Shown here piece by piece: positions 41,812 through 49,457 of a stretch of 49,457 bases of DNA; within the stretch, counting starts at the first letter, position 1; each line of letters opens with the position of its first letter. The position numbers and the translations under genes are program-made. The notes under the pieces were generated by a model that did no database searches, was not told the DNA's origin, and worked only from the letters and a program-made list of their open reading frames with translations. The DNA is from Gemmatimonadota bacterium. GTDB taxonomy: Bacteria > Gemmatimonadota > Gemmatimonadetes > Gemmatimonadales > Gemmatimonadaceae. The stretch spans positions 1-49,457 of the forward strand of contig PMAE01000007.1 of NCBI GenBank assembly GCA_003152485.1, in the 5' to 3' direction.

Positions 41812-43614
41812 ATGACAGCGCAGTCTGTATTTAACGAACCAATCATTCCGTGGAAGGAATTGTTTGCTGATGGGCAAGGAGATATCGCTGGTCCGCACCC
41901 AGTGGCGTTGAGGCTTGTCGATTTACCAATTATCCGGCCGGTTCAAAAGCTTGAGGGGCCTGAAAGTGCTGATGGTCGGTTACCGGTTTGTGCATATACA
42001 GTGCAGCTCAAAGGCCAGCGATCGGATGGGTCCCGGTATAATGTGGTAATTAAGGGTGATGATAAATGTGGGCTGCCATATGGTGCGGACGGGGATATTT
42101 TCTTTGCGTTGTTTAAGCTCGCAGACGAATTGCCGGAACCTCAACGAGGAAAGCTATTTAGCACGGGCGAGTTTCCAGATCCATCTGTTGGCATGATTGC
42201 TCGGGCAATGGGGCGGCCGATGAATGGTGAAACGAGCCGGCGAATTCGGGAAGCACTCCATCGGCTTGCGCATCTTCGGATTGAGATGCATATGAGCCAA
42301 GCATCGCAAGAGCTTGGATCCGCGTTGCTTACAGAATCAATTGAGGGAGATCACAGTAGTCGATCTCTATCCTCTGCAGGTGCACTAATCTCTCGGGATA
42401 GGAGGCTTCGGCCTGTAGAACCTGATGGTGCGGCAGTAGCTCGCCCACGAAAAGGGGTTGATACGGTCGGCGTATTACATGTCCTCGAGTATGCGGTTAC
42501 TCGTACATATGATCGTCGAGATCAGGGAGAGGATTGGATTGCGCATTTGCAGATCAATCCTATCTGGCTCCGAGAACTTGCAGGCGGCTGGGCGGCTTGG
42601 ATTAGTGTCGAGAGATATGTTGCATTGCGTAGCCCGATTGCGAAACGACTCTATCAATTATTTGCCGGTGAAGCAGCTCGTGGTGTGACAACACCCTGGA
42701 CATTTGGACTCGCCGAGCTACAGGAACGTTGCGGGACAGTTGGTATTGCGCGACGGCCGGCAGCTGTACGACTGTCGATACAGGAAGCAGCTGCCGAGCT
42801 TGTCGCCCACGACGTCCTCGTGGATGTCCGATCGGCAAAAGTTGGGCACGGGCGGTATACGTTTACCTTCGCCCCCGGTGCACAGCTTAGGATGGCTGCT
42901 CTGCTCCGAGGCGTCGGCGCTCTCGACGCGCGCGAGCTTCGTGTTCAGCGGATGTTACTGCGCTACTTCGGTGTTACTCGAGATACTACTGATCGGATGT
43001 TGGCAGAACGCCCGAGCCGAGTTTACGAAGCGCTTCAGTATTTGCTGTACGTTCGTGACACGGATCATACGCGTGTAAAGCGCAGTTGGTCTGCATATCT
43101 ACTCAAATTGGTTGATGGGGACGCGAACTTTGCTGGTGATGTGAAATATCAGAACTGGTGTTCACAACAACGGCGTGGGTTGATGGCGCCAGACACCCTT
43201 ACTCCGAATTCGTCGTCGATCAGTAACGAACTCTCGGGGCGCGTGAGTATCAGAAGATCAATGTCCGACGATATCAGACTGGTGGCGTCTGCACCACGGG
43301 TACCGTTGATTGATGCCGGTCGAACTGTGCCGGTCACTACGGAGGCGACAGTACTCTGGACGTGCGTTCGTGCTCGTGCTGCCAGGCAGTATCCGGCGAC
43401 GCACGCGGTGTATGTGGAAGACCTCGCAGCCTTCGACCTCGTCGATGGTACGCTGACCTGCGTGACCGGGACGGAATTCACACTGCGAATGCTGGAAAAT
43501 GCTGGGCTGGCGCCGATTGAACATGAGCTGCGGATTGCGACAGAAGGTCGTGTCTCAAACCTTCGGCTCGAAATCTTTAAGCCGGAGCGCCACGCTGAGG
43601 GCGCTACGCTCTAA
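41812..43614 (+). CDS. Plasmid-type replication initiator (RPA/RepA-like)
   Basis: 600 residues, longer than the usual 300-450. The order of motifs is that of the replication initiator protein A family: VALRLVDLPIIRPVQKL at the start; CGLPYGADGDIFFALFKLAD, matching the conserved G-[LF]-P-x-x-x-D-x-D-[IL] core; helical SRRIREALHRLAHLRIEM; then LQINPIWLRELAGGWAAWIS and YVALRSPIAKRLYQLF, the winged-helix DNA-binding half. A C-terminal part of about 150 residues (SVIWTC-like VLWTCVRARAARQ, EFTLRMLENAGLAPIEHELR) is extra. It should bind and open the upstream AT-rich origin. TATAGT at 41795 is a possible -10. Its stop overlaps that of the convergent DMT gene by 3 nt. Confidence 0.8.
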   Translation: MTAQSVFNEPIIPWKELFADGQGDIAGPHPVALRLVDLPIIRPVQKLEGPESADGRLPVCAYTVQLKGQRSDGSRYNVVIKGDDKCGLPYGADGDIFFALFKLADELPEPQRGKLFSTGEFPDPSVGMIARAMGRPMNGETSRRIREALHRLAHLRIEMHMSQASQELGSALLTESIEGDHSSRSLSSAGALISRDRRLRPVEPDGAAVARPRKGVDTVGVLHVLEYAVTRTYDRRDQGEDWIAHLQINPIWLRELAGGWAAWISVERYVALRSPIAKRLYQLFAGEAARGVTTPWTFGLAELQERCGTVGIARRPAAVRLSIQEAAAELVAHDVLVDVRSAKVGHGRYTFTFAPGAQLRMAALLRGVGALDARELRVQRMLLRYFGVTRDTTDRMLAERPSRVYEALQYLLYVRDTDHTRVKRSWSAYLLKLVDGDANFAGDVKYQNWCSQQRRGLMAPDTLTPNSSSISNELSGRVSIRRSMSDDIRLVASAPRVPLIDAGRTVPVTTEATVLWTCVRARAARQYPATHAVYVEDLAAFDLVDGTLTCVTGTEFTLRMLENAGLAPIEHELRIATEGRVSNLRLEIFKPERHAEGATL

Positions 43615-44561
43615 CTTGGGCCAGCGTTTCGCTTAACTGCGGGCTGCGATATGGCGCGGAATGTCGCGGCTAGCAACACACCGGCGAGGAGCACGGCGCC
43701 CCCGATCAGCGTGTACATCGATGGTACTTCACGGATACCTGGTAGCACCGCGGCCAGTAGCGTGGCTCCTACCGGCTCACCGAGTACCGTCAGTACGACC
43801 AGATATGCGGGTAGGTATTTAAGCGCCCAGTTAAGGCCCGTATGACCTAGTAACATTGGGCCCATGGCGAGCCCGGCAAAAATCGCGAGTTCGCGTGGCG
43901 GCTGTGGTACCAGTGGCGTACCACTCACGCCGGCGATGCCGAGTAAGGTCAGAAAACAGACACCGTAGATGAGCGCCACGTATGGCCAAAGGTCGAGGGT
44001 GGCCCGGAGGCGCCGCCCGGCGACGTAGTAAATCGCGGCTGCGACACCGCCGAACAGCGCGAGTCCATCGCCGAACAACGCTCGGTTATCGACACCGGTA
44101 CCACTCGCCCCGGCGCTGAAATCACCCCACGCGACGATACATGCTCCGAGTACCGCGATCGCGATGCCACCCCATTGGCGTCCGTTCGGCGCTTCGTGTA
44201 GCCACACCGCGGAAAGCACGGCGACGATAATCGGCTGCGTATTGACTAGCACTACGGACGCGGCAACACTCGTGTATGTGAGTGATGCATTCCAGGACCA
44301 AAAATGGAGAGCTAGAAGTACACCCGTCGCGACCACGACGACGCGATCCTGACGAGTTAATCGCGCCCACTGCTCCCATCCGCGCATCTTGGCGAGAAAT
44401 GGGATGATGATGAGGAGCGAGAACCCGAGTCGCCACACTGCCACTGTCAACGGCGGGTCGTGCGACAGTCGGATGAGCGGCGCCGCAACTGAAATACCCA
44501 GGAGCGCGATCATGAGGACAATTGCTGGCGACTGGGAAGTTGCGCTACGACGCATGATCAA
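43611..44561 (-). CDS. DMT-superfamily (EamA) transporter
   Basis: 316 residues, ten spans in two EamA repeats. The first runs IALLGISVAAPLIRLSHDPPLTVAVWRLGFS (here joined from spans 1-2) to LGACIVAWGDF. The second runs DGLALFGGVAAAIYYVAGRR to GGAVLLAGVLLAATF. SLTYTSVAASVVLVNTQPIIVAVLS, shortened, is the typical end-of-repeat motif, seen again as YLPAYLVVLTVLGEPVGATL. It probably exports or imports amino acids or other metabolites. Its start is 47 nt from the divergent sulfoxide reductase gene. Confidence 0.88.
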   Translation of the reverse strand: MIMRRSATSQSPAIVLMIALLGISVAAPLIRLSHDPPLTVAVWRLGFSLLIIIPFLAKMRGWEQWARLTRQDRVVVVATGVLLALHFWSWNASLTYTSVAASVVLVNTQPIIVAVLSAVWLHEAPNGRQWGGIAIAVLGACIVAWGDFSAGASGTGVDNRALFGDGLALFGGVAAAIYYVAGRRLRATLDLWPYVALIYGVCFLTLLGIAGVSGTPLVPQPPRELAIFAGLAMGPMLLGHTGLNWALKYLPAYLVVLTVLGEPVGATLLAAVLPGIREVPSMYTLIGGAVLLAGVLLAATFRAISQPAVKRNAGPS

Positions 44562-44608
44562 ATCTGCATCCTCCTCTCGCCTACCGTCTTCTTCCTGTAT
44601 CTTTCGTT

Positions 44609-45103
44609 ATGGCCGAAGTCACTCTTGATCTTCGCGCTCGCCCTAAAGCGGCAGCGTATGACGAGCTCTCCGCACACATGGGCGCGGTTCTCGAGGGCAT
44701 CACTGATCCAGTGGCCGGTATGGCTACGATCAGCGCGTTGGTCCACTACGCCTTCGGATACTTGTGGACGGGCTTCTACCGGGTAGTCGAACCCGGTCAA
44801 CTACTTCGGATAGGTCCGTACCAGGGCACCCTCGGATGCCTCGAAATTACGTTTGGCGTGGGAGTCTGTGGGACAGCCGCGGTTGACCGTCACACGGTGA
44901 TCGTATCCGATGTACAGGCATTTCCCGGGCACATCACCTGTGACGCCCGCGCGCGCTCCGAAATCGTCGTTCCCGTCTTTGACCGTCACGGCACGCTTAC
45001 CGCAGTGCTGGACATCGATGCTGAATCCCCAGGCGCGTTTGGGCCCGTCGATGCCGAAGGCCTCGAACGCGTCGTCTCGTGGTTCGCTAAGACCGGCAAT
45101 TAG
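44609..45103 (+). CDS. msrC: Free methionine-(R)-sulfoxide reductase (GAF domain)
   Basis: 164 residues forming one GAF domain. Cys77 (GTLGCLEI), Cys87 (GVGVCGTAA) and Cys111 (GHITCDARA) are spaced 10 and 24 apart, exactly as the redox cysteines of the E. coli enzyme (84, 94, 118). YLWTGFYRV and VPVFDRHGTLTAVLDIDAE are the other family signatures. It reduces free Met-R-sulfoxide with thioredoxin as electron source, in the cytoplasm. ATG 44609 follows TTTCGTT without a clear ribosome site. The class V gene is 74 nt downstream. Confidence 0.93.
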   Translation: MAEVTLDLRARPKAAAYDELSAHMGAVLEGITDPVAGMATISALVHYAFGYLWTGFYRVVEPGQLLRIGPYQGTLGCLEITFGVGVCGTAAVDRHTVIVSDVQAFPGHITCDARARSEIVVPVFDRHGTLTAVLDIDAESPGAFGPVDAEGLERVVSWFAKTGN

Positions 45104-45177
45104 TGGCCCGTATCTAGGTAACCCGTCAGGTCGTCTGGGCGCACAGAATCCTCCGTGCTACGCAAATCGCTACCCTA

Positions 45178-46404
45178 ATGCCTCCTTCCTCGATTCGTTC
45201 GCAGTTTCCCGCACTCGCTCGTGGGTATTTAGGCCGCCCGGTCACCTACTTTGACGGCCCCGGCGGCACGCAGGTCCCGACGTCCGTCGTCGAGGTCATG
45301 AGCGATTACCTCTTCAATCACAACGCAAATACAGACTGGGCTTATCCGACGAGCATTGAGACAGATGCCATGATCGCCAGCGCGCGAGCGACGTACGCGG
45401 ATCTCTTCGGCGGCGCGTCCGCGGAGGAGATTGTGTTTGGGCTCAACATGACGACCCTGACATTTCATGTGGCGCGCGCCCTCGGACGCGCGTGGGGACC
45501 AGGCGACGAAGTGGTGGTCACACAGCTCGACCACCAAGCGAATGTGGCCCCCTGGAGGGCACTTGCCCAGGAGCGCGGAATCACCGTACGGATGGCGCAC
45601 TTCGACCCCGACTCCGGTGAGTTGGATCTCGAGGAACTGGCTAAGTGCATCGGACCACGGACGCGCCTCGTGGCGGTCGGTGCTGCCTCCAACGCACTGG
45701 GCACGATCAACGACATCCCTCGGATCATGGAGCTCGCACACGCGGCTGGCGCGCTCGCCTTTGTGGATGCTGTCCACTACGCGGCCCACGGTCTCATCGA
45801 TGTGCGGGCATGGGGATGCGACCTTCTCGCGTGTTCAGCGTACAAATTGTATGGGCCACATCTGGGCGTGCTCTACGGACGCCATGATTTGCTCGCGCGG
45901 ATGGATGTCCCGAAGGTAGACCCTGCGCCGAATGAACCGCCGGAGCGCATCGAGACCGGGACTCAGAACCACGAAGGGATCGCCGGTGCCGCTGCCGCGG
46001 TGGATTTCCTGGCGTCGCTCGCACCCACGGTGCCCAGCGACGCGACCCGGCGCGCTCGCTTGGACGCCGCGTTCGCATCGCTCCACCGCGAGGGAGAAGG
46101 GCTGGTCACGCGACTGTGGGACGGACTCGCAAGTATTCCCTCCGTTCGTCTCTATGGCCCGCGACCCGGTCGGCCACGCACACCAACGGTGGTCTTCACG
46201 GTGCAAGATCTGCCCGCCCGCGCCGTCGCCGAGCAGCTCGCGCGGGCGGCTGTATTCGTATCACATGGCGACTTTTACGCATCGACTGTCGTCGAGCGGC
46301 TCGGTGTCGCCGATCGCGGCTTGGTGCGTGCCGGCTGCGCCTGCTATACGACGGCCGATGATGTGGACCGACTCATCGATGCGGTGATGCAGATCGGCGA
46401 CTGA
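45178..46404 (+). CDS. Cysteine-desulfurase-like class V enzyme (VC1184 type)
   Basis: 408 residues. IRSQFPALARGYLGRPVTYFDGPGG is the start typical of the VC1184-like subgroup (shown here only as the order of its parts: FPALARG, then YFDGPGGTQVP). The PLP lysine is in LLACSAYKLYGPHLGVLYG; VDAVHYAAHGLIDV holds the Asp. The Cys pair near the end (RAGCACYTTADDVDRLID) is not in the usual desulfurase loop position, so real desulfurase activity is unproven. The gene follows msrC on the same strand, so a link to sulfur or oxidative stress is possible. It is a distant paralogue of the enzyme at 14433. Confidence 0.87.
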   Translation: MPPSSIRSQFPALARGYLGRPVTYFDGPGGTQVPTSVVEVMSDYLFNHNANTDWAYPTSIETDAMIASARATYADLFGGASAEEIVFGLNMTTLTFHVARALGRAWGPGDEVVVTQLDHQANVAPWRALAQERGITVRMAHFDPDSGELDLEELAKCIGPRTRLVAVGAASNALGTINDIPRIMELAHAAGALAFVDAVHYAAHGLIDVRAWGCDLLACSAYKLYGPHLGVLYGRHDLLARMDVPKVDPAPNEPPERIETGTQNHEGIAGAAAAVDFLASLAPTVPSDATRRARLDAAFASLHREGEGLVTRLWDGLASIPSVRLYGPRPGRPRTPTVVFTVQDLPARAVAEQLARAAVFVSHGDFYASTVVERLGVADRGLVRAGCACYTTADDVDRLIDAVMQIGD

Positions 46405-46561
46405 GCGCAGCGCGCTCGGCGGAGGGCGGATATGCCAAATGGGACCCGTTCGCAGGCCCTCTAGACGTTGGTGACTACACGTTGGATAGCTCCCGTATAC
46501 GCTTCGGAAAACGGGTATCACTCTCGGGCGTATTGTCACTCCCGGACTCGCACCGGTCGTC

Positions 46562-46909
46562 GTGTCAGCGACGAGTATACCCGCGACCGCTCCGTCCAGC
46601 GACCGCGGGCCGACCGGCGTGGATGACGTCACGGTAAGAAATCTGGTGCACCAATGGCAATCGGATCTCATGTATTGCTACACCGAATACGGAGTTCGGT
46701 CGCATCCGGACCTGGTTGGCACCGTGGTGGTGCGAATGACGGTGTCCTCGGACGGCTCGGTCGGCCACGCCGCCATCGTCCGTCGTTCCTAGGCCGGTGG
46801 TGATGCGGCCGATGTGGAAAACTGCATCCGCAATCGAGTCGCTGCCTGGCACTTTCCGCCAGCGCCGTCCGCCAGCGTGCATGAATTTCCGCTGAATTTC
46901 GCGCGATAG
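46562..46909 (+). pseudogene. AgmX/PglI (TonB-like) C-terminal domain split by in-frame TAG
   Basis: The frame from GTG 46562 reads VRNLVHQWQSDLMYCYTEYG, DLVGTVVVRMTVSSDGSVGH and AAIVRRS, then TAG (46790-46792). The same frame goes on for 38 codons (AGGDAADVENCIRNRVAAW, HFPPAPSASVHEFPLNFAR) to a second TAG. The whole is one AgmX/PglI C-terminal domain: the C-Y-x-x-x-L pair, G-x-V-x-V, the second Cys in V-E-x-C-I and the W-x-F-P ending all sit in order. It is either a young pseudogene, a sequencing error or a read-through gene. No N-terminal membrane part is found upstream; 46405-46561 shows nothing else. Confidence 0.72.
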
Positions 46910-47207
46910 TCACACCCGATCCGTCATGGGCTACTCGCACATAACCCCCATCTGGTGCGGGGGATCGGCGTGCTGTCGGCGAGTCTACGCTCGACGCTCA
47001 CCCCGGTTAAGGCACGCGAAATGCCTCGCTCGCCTGGCAGCGCGTGGCTCCGCTTGCCACATTGGGCTGGCACACGGAAATGAAACTGTATATGGCAACG
47101 CGCCTTAACATCCGTGAACCAATAGCTGTCATCTCTCTGGTACGCCGACGCTATCCGTTCGTAATCGTGGGTGCCTTTCGCGCGTCACTCCTCATCGCAC
47201 TCGACTC
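46910..47207. other. Intergenic region with one weak hairpin
   Basis: 298 nt before the DUF6600 gene. CCCCC (46945-46949) and GGGGG (46959-46963) can form a short stem without a T tail on the plus strand. I see no gene, repeat or strong promoter here. Confidence 0.4.
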
Positions 47208-49337
47208 ATGACTCTCCGGACTCTTCGCCGTCTGACTTCGCTCGCGTGGCTCGTCTTACTCGCCACTGCCGCGAATGTGCTACTCACTGTGTCCTCGGTA
47301 GCCGCCCAGGATGTCCCGGTTCCCCCAGAAGATCGGCCCGCCGCAAGCCTGGCCGCAGACCCGCCTGCACGGGTGGGACGGCTCACGGCGCTGAGTGGCG
47401 CGGTCTCATTTGAACCGGCGAGCGACACCGAGTGGGGCGCGGCCGAGCCGAATCGTCCCGTAACAACCGGCGATCGGGTCTGGTCGGACACCGCCGGACG
47501 GGCTGAGATCGAGATGGGAAACGCCGCCGTGCGAGTCTGGCATGAAACAGAGTTGGACATCACTCGGCTCGACGATAACTCGCTCCAGTTGCGACTCCCG
47601 CAGGGCAGTGTCACGGTCCGCTTCAGCACCTTTGTCGATGGCGAAACTGCCGAAATCGATGCGCCGAGTGCCGCGGTCACACTCGGCTCGACCGGCGAGT
47701 ACCGGGTGGATGTCTCGCCCGACGGCGCGACAACGACTGTGACTGTCCATTCGGGATCCGCCGAGGTCACCTCGGCCGGATCATCGTTCGCACTGGCCGC
47801 TCACCAGTCGGCCACAATTCACGGTGACAGTTCGCCCACCTATAATGTGGCGGAAGAACCGGCGGCAGACGACTTCGACCAATGGGCGTCGTCGCGCGAT
47901 GAGGTCGCCGATCGCGCGCCCCGACGGTACGTACCGAACGACATGCCAGGTGTTGAAGACCTCGATGACAACGGTTCGTGGGACAATGACGCCAACTATG
48001 GACCCGTGTGGTACCCAACCGTCGTCGAAGCGGGATGGGCGCCGTATCACACCGGACATTGGGCCTGGGTGGGTCCCTGGGGTTGGACGTGGGTGGACGA
48101 CGCGTCGTGGGGCTGGGCGCCATTCCACTACGGCCGGTGGGCCTACGTGAACGATCGGTGGGGCTGGTGTCCGGGCCGCGTGATCGCCCCCGCAGTATAT
48201 GCGCCAGGACTCGTCGTCTTCGTCGGAGGCGCAGGCTGGGGCGCGTCGGCTGGATTCGGTCCCGGCGGCGGGGTAGGGTGGTTCCCGCTCGGACCGGAAG
48301 AAGTCTATCGGCCCGCGTATCGGGTGAGCGACACATATATCCGGCGCGTCAACATCACCAATGTCACCAACATCACGAACGTCACGAATATCACGAACGT
48401 GACGAACATTACGTACCGCAACCGTATCGTGCCCAACGCCGTGACTGCGGTGCCACGGGAGGCGTTCATCAGCGCGTCTCCAGTCAACCGCGTGGCTGTC
48501 CACGTGCCGGATGGGGAGATTCGGTCTGCGGTCGTGCTCGGCGCGACGGCGCAAGTCGTGCCCACTCACGAGAGCCTCGTGGCCCGTCCAGCTGGCACCG
48601 CGTTCACCCGCCCTCCTGAGAACGTGTCACGGCGTGCCGTGGTGGCGGTGCACGCTCCACCTCCGGCGCCCGTTTCCTTCGCGGCCCAGGAACATGCACT
48701 GTCAACCAACGGCGGCAGGCCGCTCGCTCCGACGCAACTCGCGACGATTCGGCATGCCATGCCGGCAGCCACAACATCCCGCGCGCTACCCGTCCGCTCG
48801 GCCGGGACGATCCTCGCGAACGGTGCAACGCTCAAACCGGCGCGCGCTGGACTTCCCGCTGTCCGACCGGCATTCGAGACCGGTACGCTCGCCCGTCCCG
48901 TCACACCACCGCCGTCAGTATCTGCGCCGCGTCCATCAGTGACTCAACGGCCTGCCGAACAAGTCGCGCCTCGACCGCAGGAGACGACGCCAGCCACGCC
49001 GACCAACGAAGTGACGGCTACACGCGTCCCGGCTGCGGTCACGACAACCGCTCGACCCCCTGCTGGTCGAGCACCGGTACGAACCGCGTCGCCGTCGCTG
49101 AACGCGTCGTACGTCGCCGAACGCACGCAGATGGAATCGCGTCACGAGCAACAATACGCCAAGCCGCCCAAGGGGATGTCTTCGGACGCGCTATCCGAGC
49201 AGCAGCAGTCGGAACACAACGAGCTCGATACGCGTTACCACCAAGCGGCCGGCGCCGGCAAGACCACCATGCCACCGCGCGCCGCGCCGCGTGCCGCATC
49301 CCATTCTCCGTCAAGTCCGCCATCGAAACACAAATAG
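47208..49337 (+). CDS. Secreted FecR-like/DUF6600 protein
   Basis: 709 residues. A signal peptide (LVLLATAANVLLTVSSVAAQ) is followed by a FecR-like beta domain at about 55-205 (GRLTALSGAVSFEP, PVTTGDRVWSDTAGRAEIEM, LGSTGEYRVDVSPDG). The DUF6600 region at about 255-370 is rich in Trp and Gly, with H-W-A-W-V-G-P-W-G-W-T-W-V-type turns (GHWAWVGPWGWTWVD, GRWAYVNDRWGWCPG). Then come alternating NIT/NVT triplets (48351-48413) and a disordered Pro/Ala/Thr tail with an E-Q-Q-Y-A-K-P-P-K-G segment near the end. The protein lies outside the cytoplasm, probably on cell-wall or matrix material. Function unknown. After it, 49338-49457 shows nothing. Confidence 0.82.
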   Translation: MTLRTLRRLTSLAWLVLLATAANVLLTVSSVAAQDVPVPPEDRPAASLAADPPARVGRLTALSGAVSFEPASDTEWGAAEPNRPVTTGDRVWSDTAGRAEIEMGNAAVRVWHETELDITRLDDNSLQLRLPQGSVTVRFSTFVDGETAEIDAPSAAVTLGSTGEYRVDVSPDGATTTVTVHSGSAEVTSAGSSFALAAHQSATIHGDSSPTYNVAEEPAADDFDQWASSRDEVADRAPRRYVPNDMPGVEDLDDNGSWDNDANYGPVWYPTVVEAGWAPYHTGHWAWVGPWGWTWVDDASWGWAPFHYGRWAYVNDRWGWCPGRVIAPAVYAPGLVVFVGGAGWGASAGFGPGGGVGWFPLGPEEVYRPAYRVSDTYIRRVNITNVTNITNVTNITNVTNITYRNRIVPNAVTAVPREAFISASPVNRVAVHVPDGEIRSAVVLGATAQVVPTHESLVARPAGTAFTRPPENVSRRAVVAVHAPPPAPVSFAAQEHALSTNGGRPLAPTQLATIRHAMPAATTSRALPVRSAGTILANGATLKPARAGLPAVRPAFETGTLARPVTPPPSVSAPRPSVTQRPAEQVAPRPQETTPATPTNEVTATRVPAAVTTTARPPAGRAPVRTASPSLNASYVAERTQMESRHEQQYAKPPKGMSSDALSEQQQSEHNELDTRYHQAAGAGKTTMPPRAAPRAASHSPSSPPSKHK

Positions 49338-49457
49338 ATGCCGAGGGTTCTTTTACCGTCGCTACCAACACGGATCAGCCCGCAACATCTGTTCGACGGT
49401 CGGTACATCAATGGGAGAAGTGGTCTCGGTTTTCTGAACGGGTAGGATGAGTGGACA

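Noticed and set aside
40136..43614. Direct repeats (att sites) bounding the replication module
   Set aside because: I compared the edges near 40136-40161 and 43611-43640 and saw no shared direct repeat, integrase or tRNA end. Insertion by site-specific recombination is therefore not supported.
46926..47108. 60-residue ORF before the DUF6600 gene
   Set aside because: Composition is random-looking (Arg, Cys, His scattered), with no ribosome site or motif.
1..49457. Search for tRNA, rRNA, CRISPR arrays and insertion sequences
   Set aside because: No GGTTCRANYCC loop in a cloverleaf setting, no regularly spaced repeats with spacers, and no transposase or terminal inverted repeats were found by eye.

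Overview
The window is high-GC bacterial DNA, most likely from the Gemmatimonadota. The best support is a 958-residue serine/threonine kinase with a GGMSRLF glycine loop, one membrane span and a long repeat-rich sensor. Many secreted peptidases, a DUF6600/FecR-like protein and an AgmX/PglI-type energy-transduction domain agree with this. The phylum call is inference; there is no rRNA, tRNA, CRISPR array or recognisable insertion sequence.

Layout. 1-2.2 kb (minus strand): tyrA, a short leader ORF with seven His codons in eight, an intrinsic terminator, then hisG and hisD (cut by the window edge). Together these read as a histidine-operon attenuator. 2.4-7.5 kb: methyltransferase, secreted NTF2-like protein, methylmalonate-semialdehyde dehydrogenase, secreted CocE-type hydrolase. 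7.5-10.8 kb: antitoxin remnant, a 101-residue internally deleted kinase paralogue, and the intact kinase. 11-14.3 kb: a tight operon of class III aminotransferase, APC permease and GNAT acetyltransferase. 14.4-22.5 kb: class V PLP enzyme, secreted protein, MFS transporter, S9 peptidase, conserved hypothetical, phosphoesterase.

22.5-25.2 kb: a parAB pair with two 13-bp TTCAAC-N-GTTGAA palindromes upstream. 25.2-33.7 kb: a beta-barrel protein that appears to start at CTG, an M13 peptidase, small membrane and TfoX-like genes, an LssY-like protein and a sarcosine-oxidase-family flavoenzyme. 33.8-34.8 kb: crcB plus DUF190 behind a fluoride riboswitch whose terminator can be read from the sequence. 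34.9-40.1 kb: SPOR, DedA, DUF3592, beta-lactamase-family, HNH and membrane genes.

40.1-43.6 kb stands out: a winged-helix-like gene and a plasmid-type replication initiator diverge from a 747-bp AT-rich region that holds a DnaA box and several repeats. It looks like a replication origin. With parAB 15 kb away and his/tyr biosynthesis on the same molecule, the window could be part of a chromid or megaplasmid, or a chromosome holding an integrated plasmid backbone. 43.6-49.3 kb: DMT transporter, free-methionine sulfoxide reductase, a VC1184-type class V enzyme, an AgmX/PglI domain broken by an in-frame TAG, and a DUF6600 protein.
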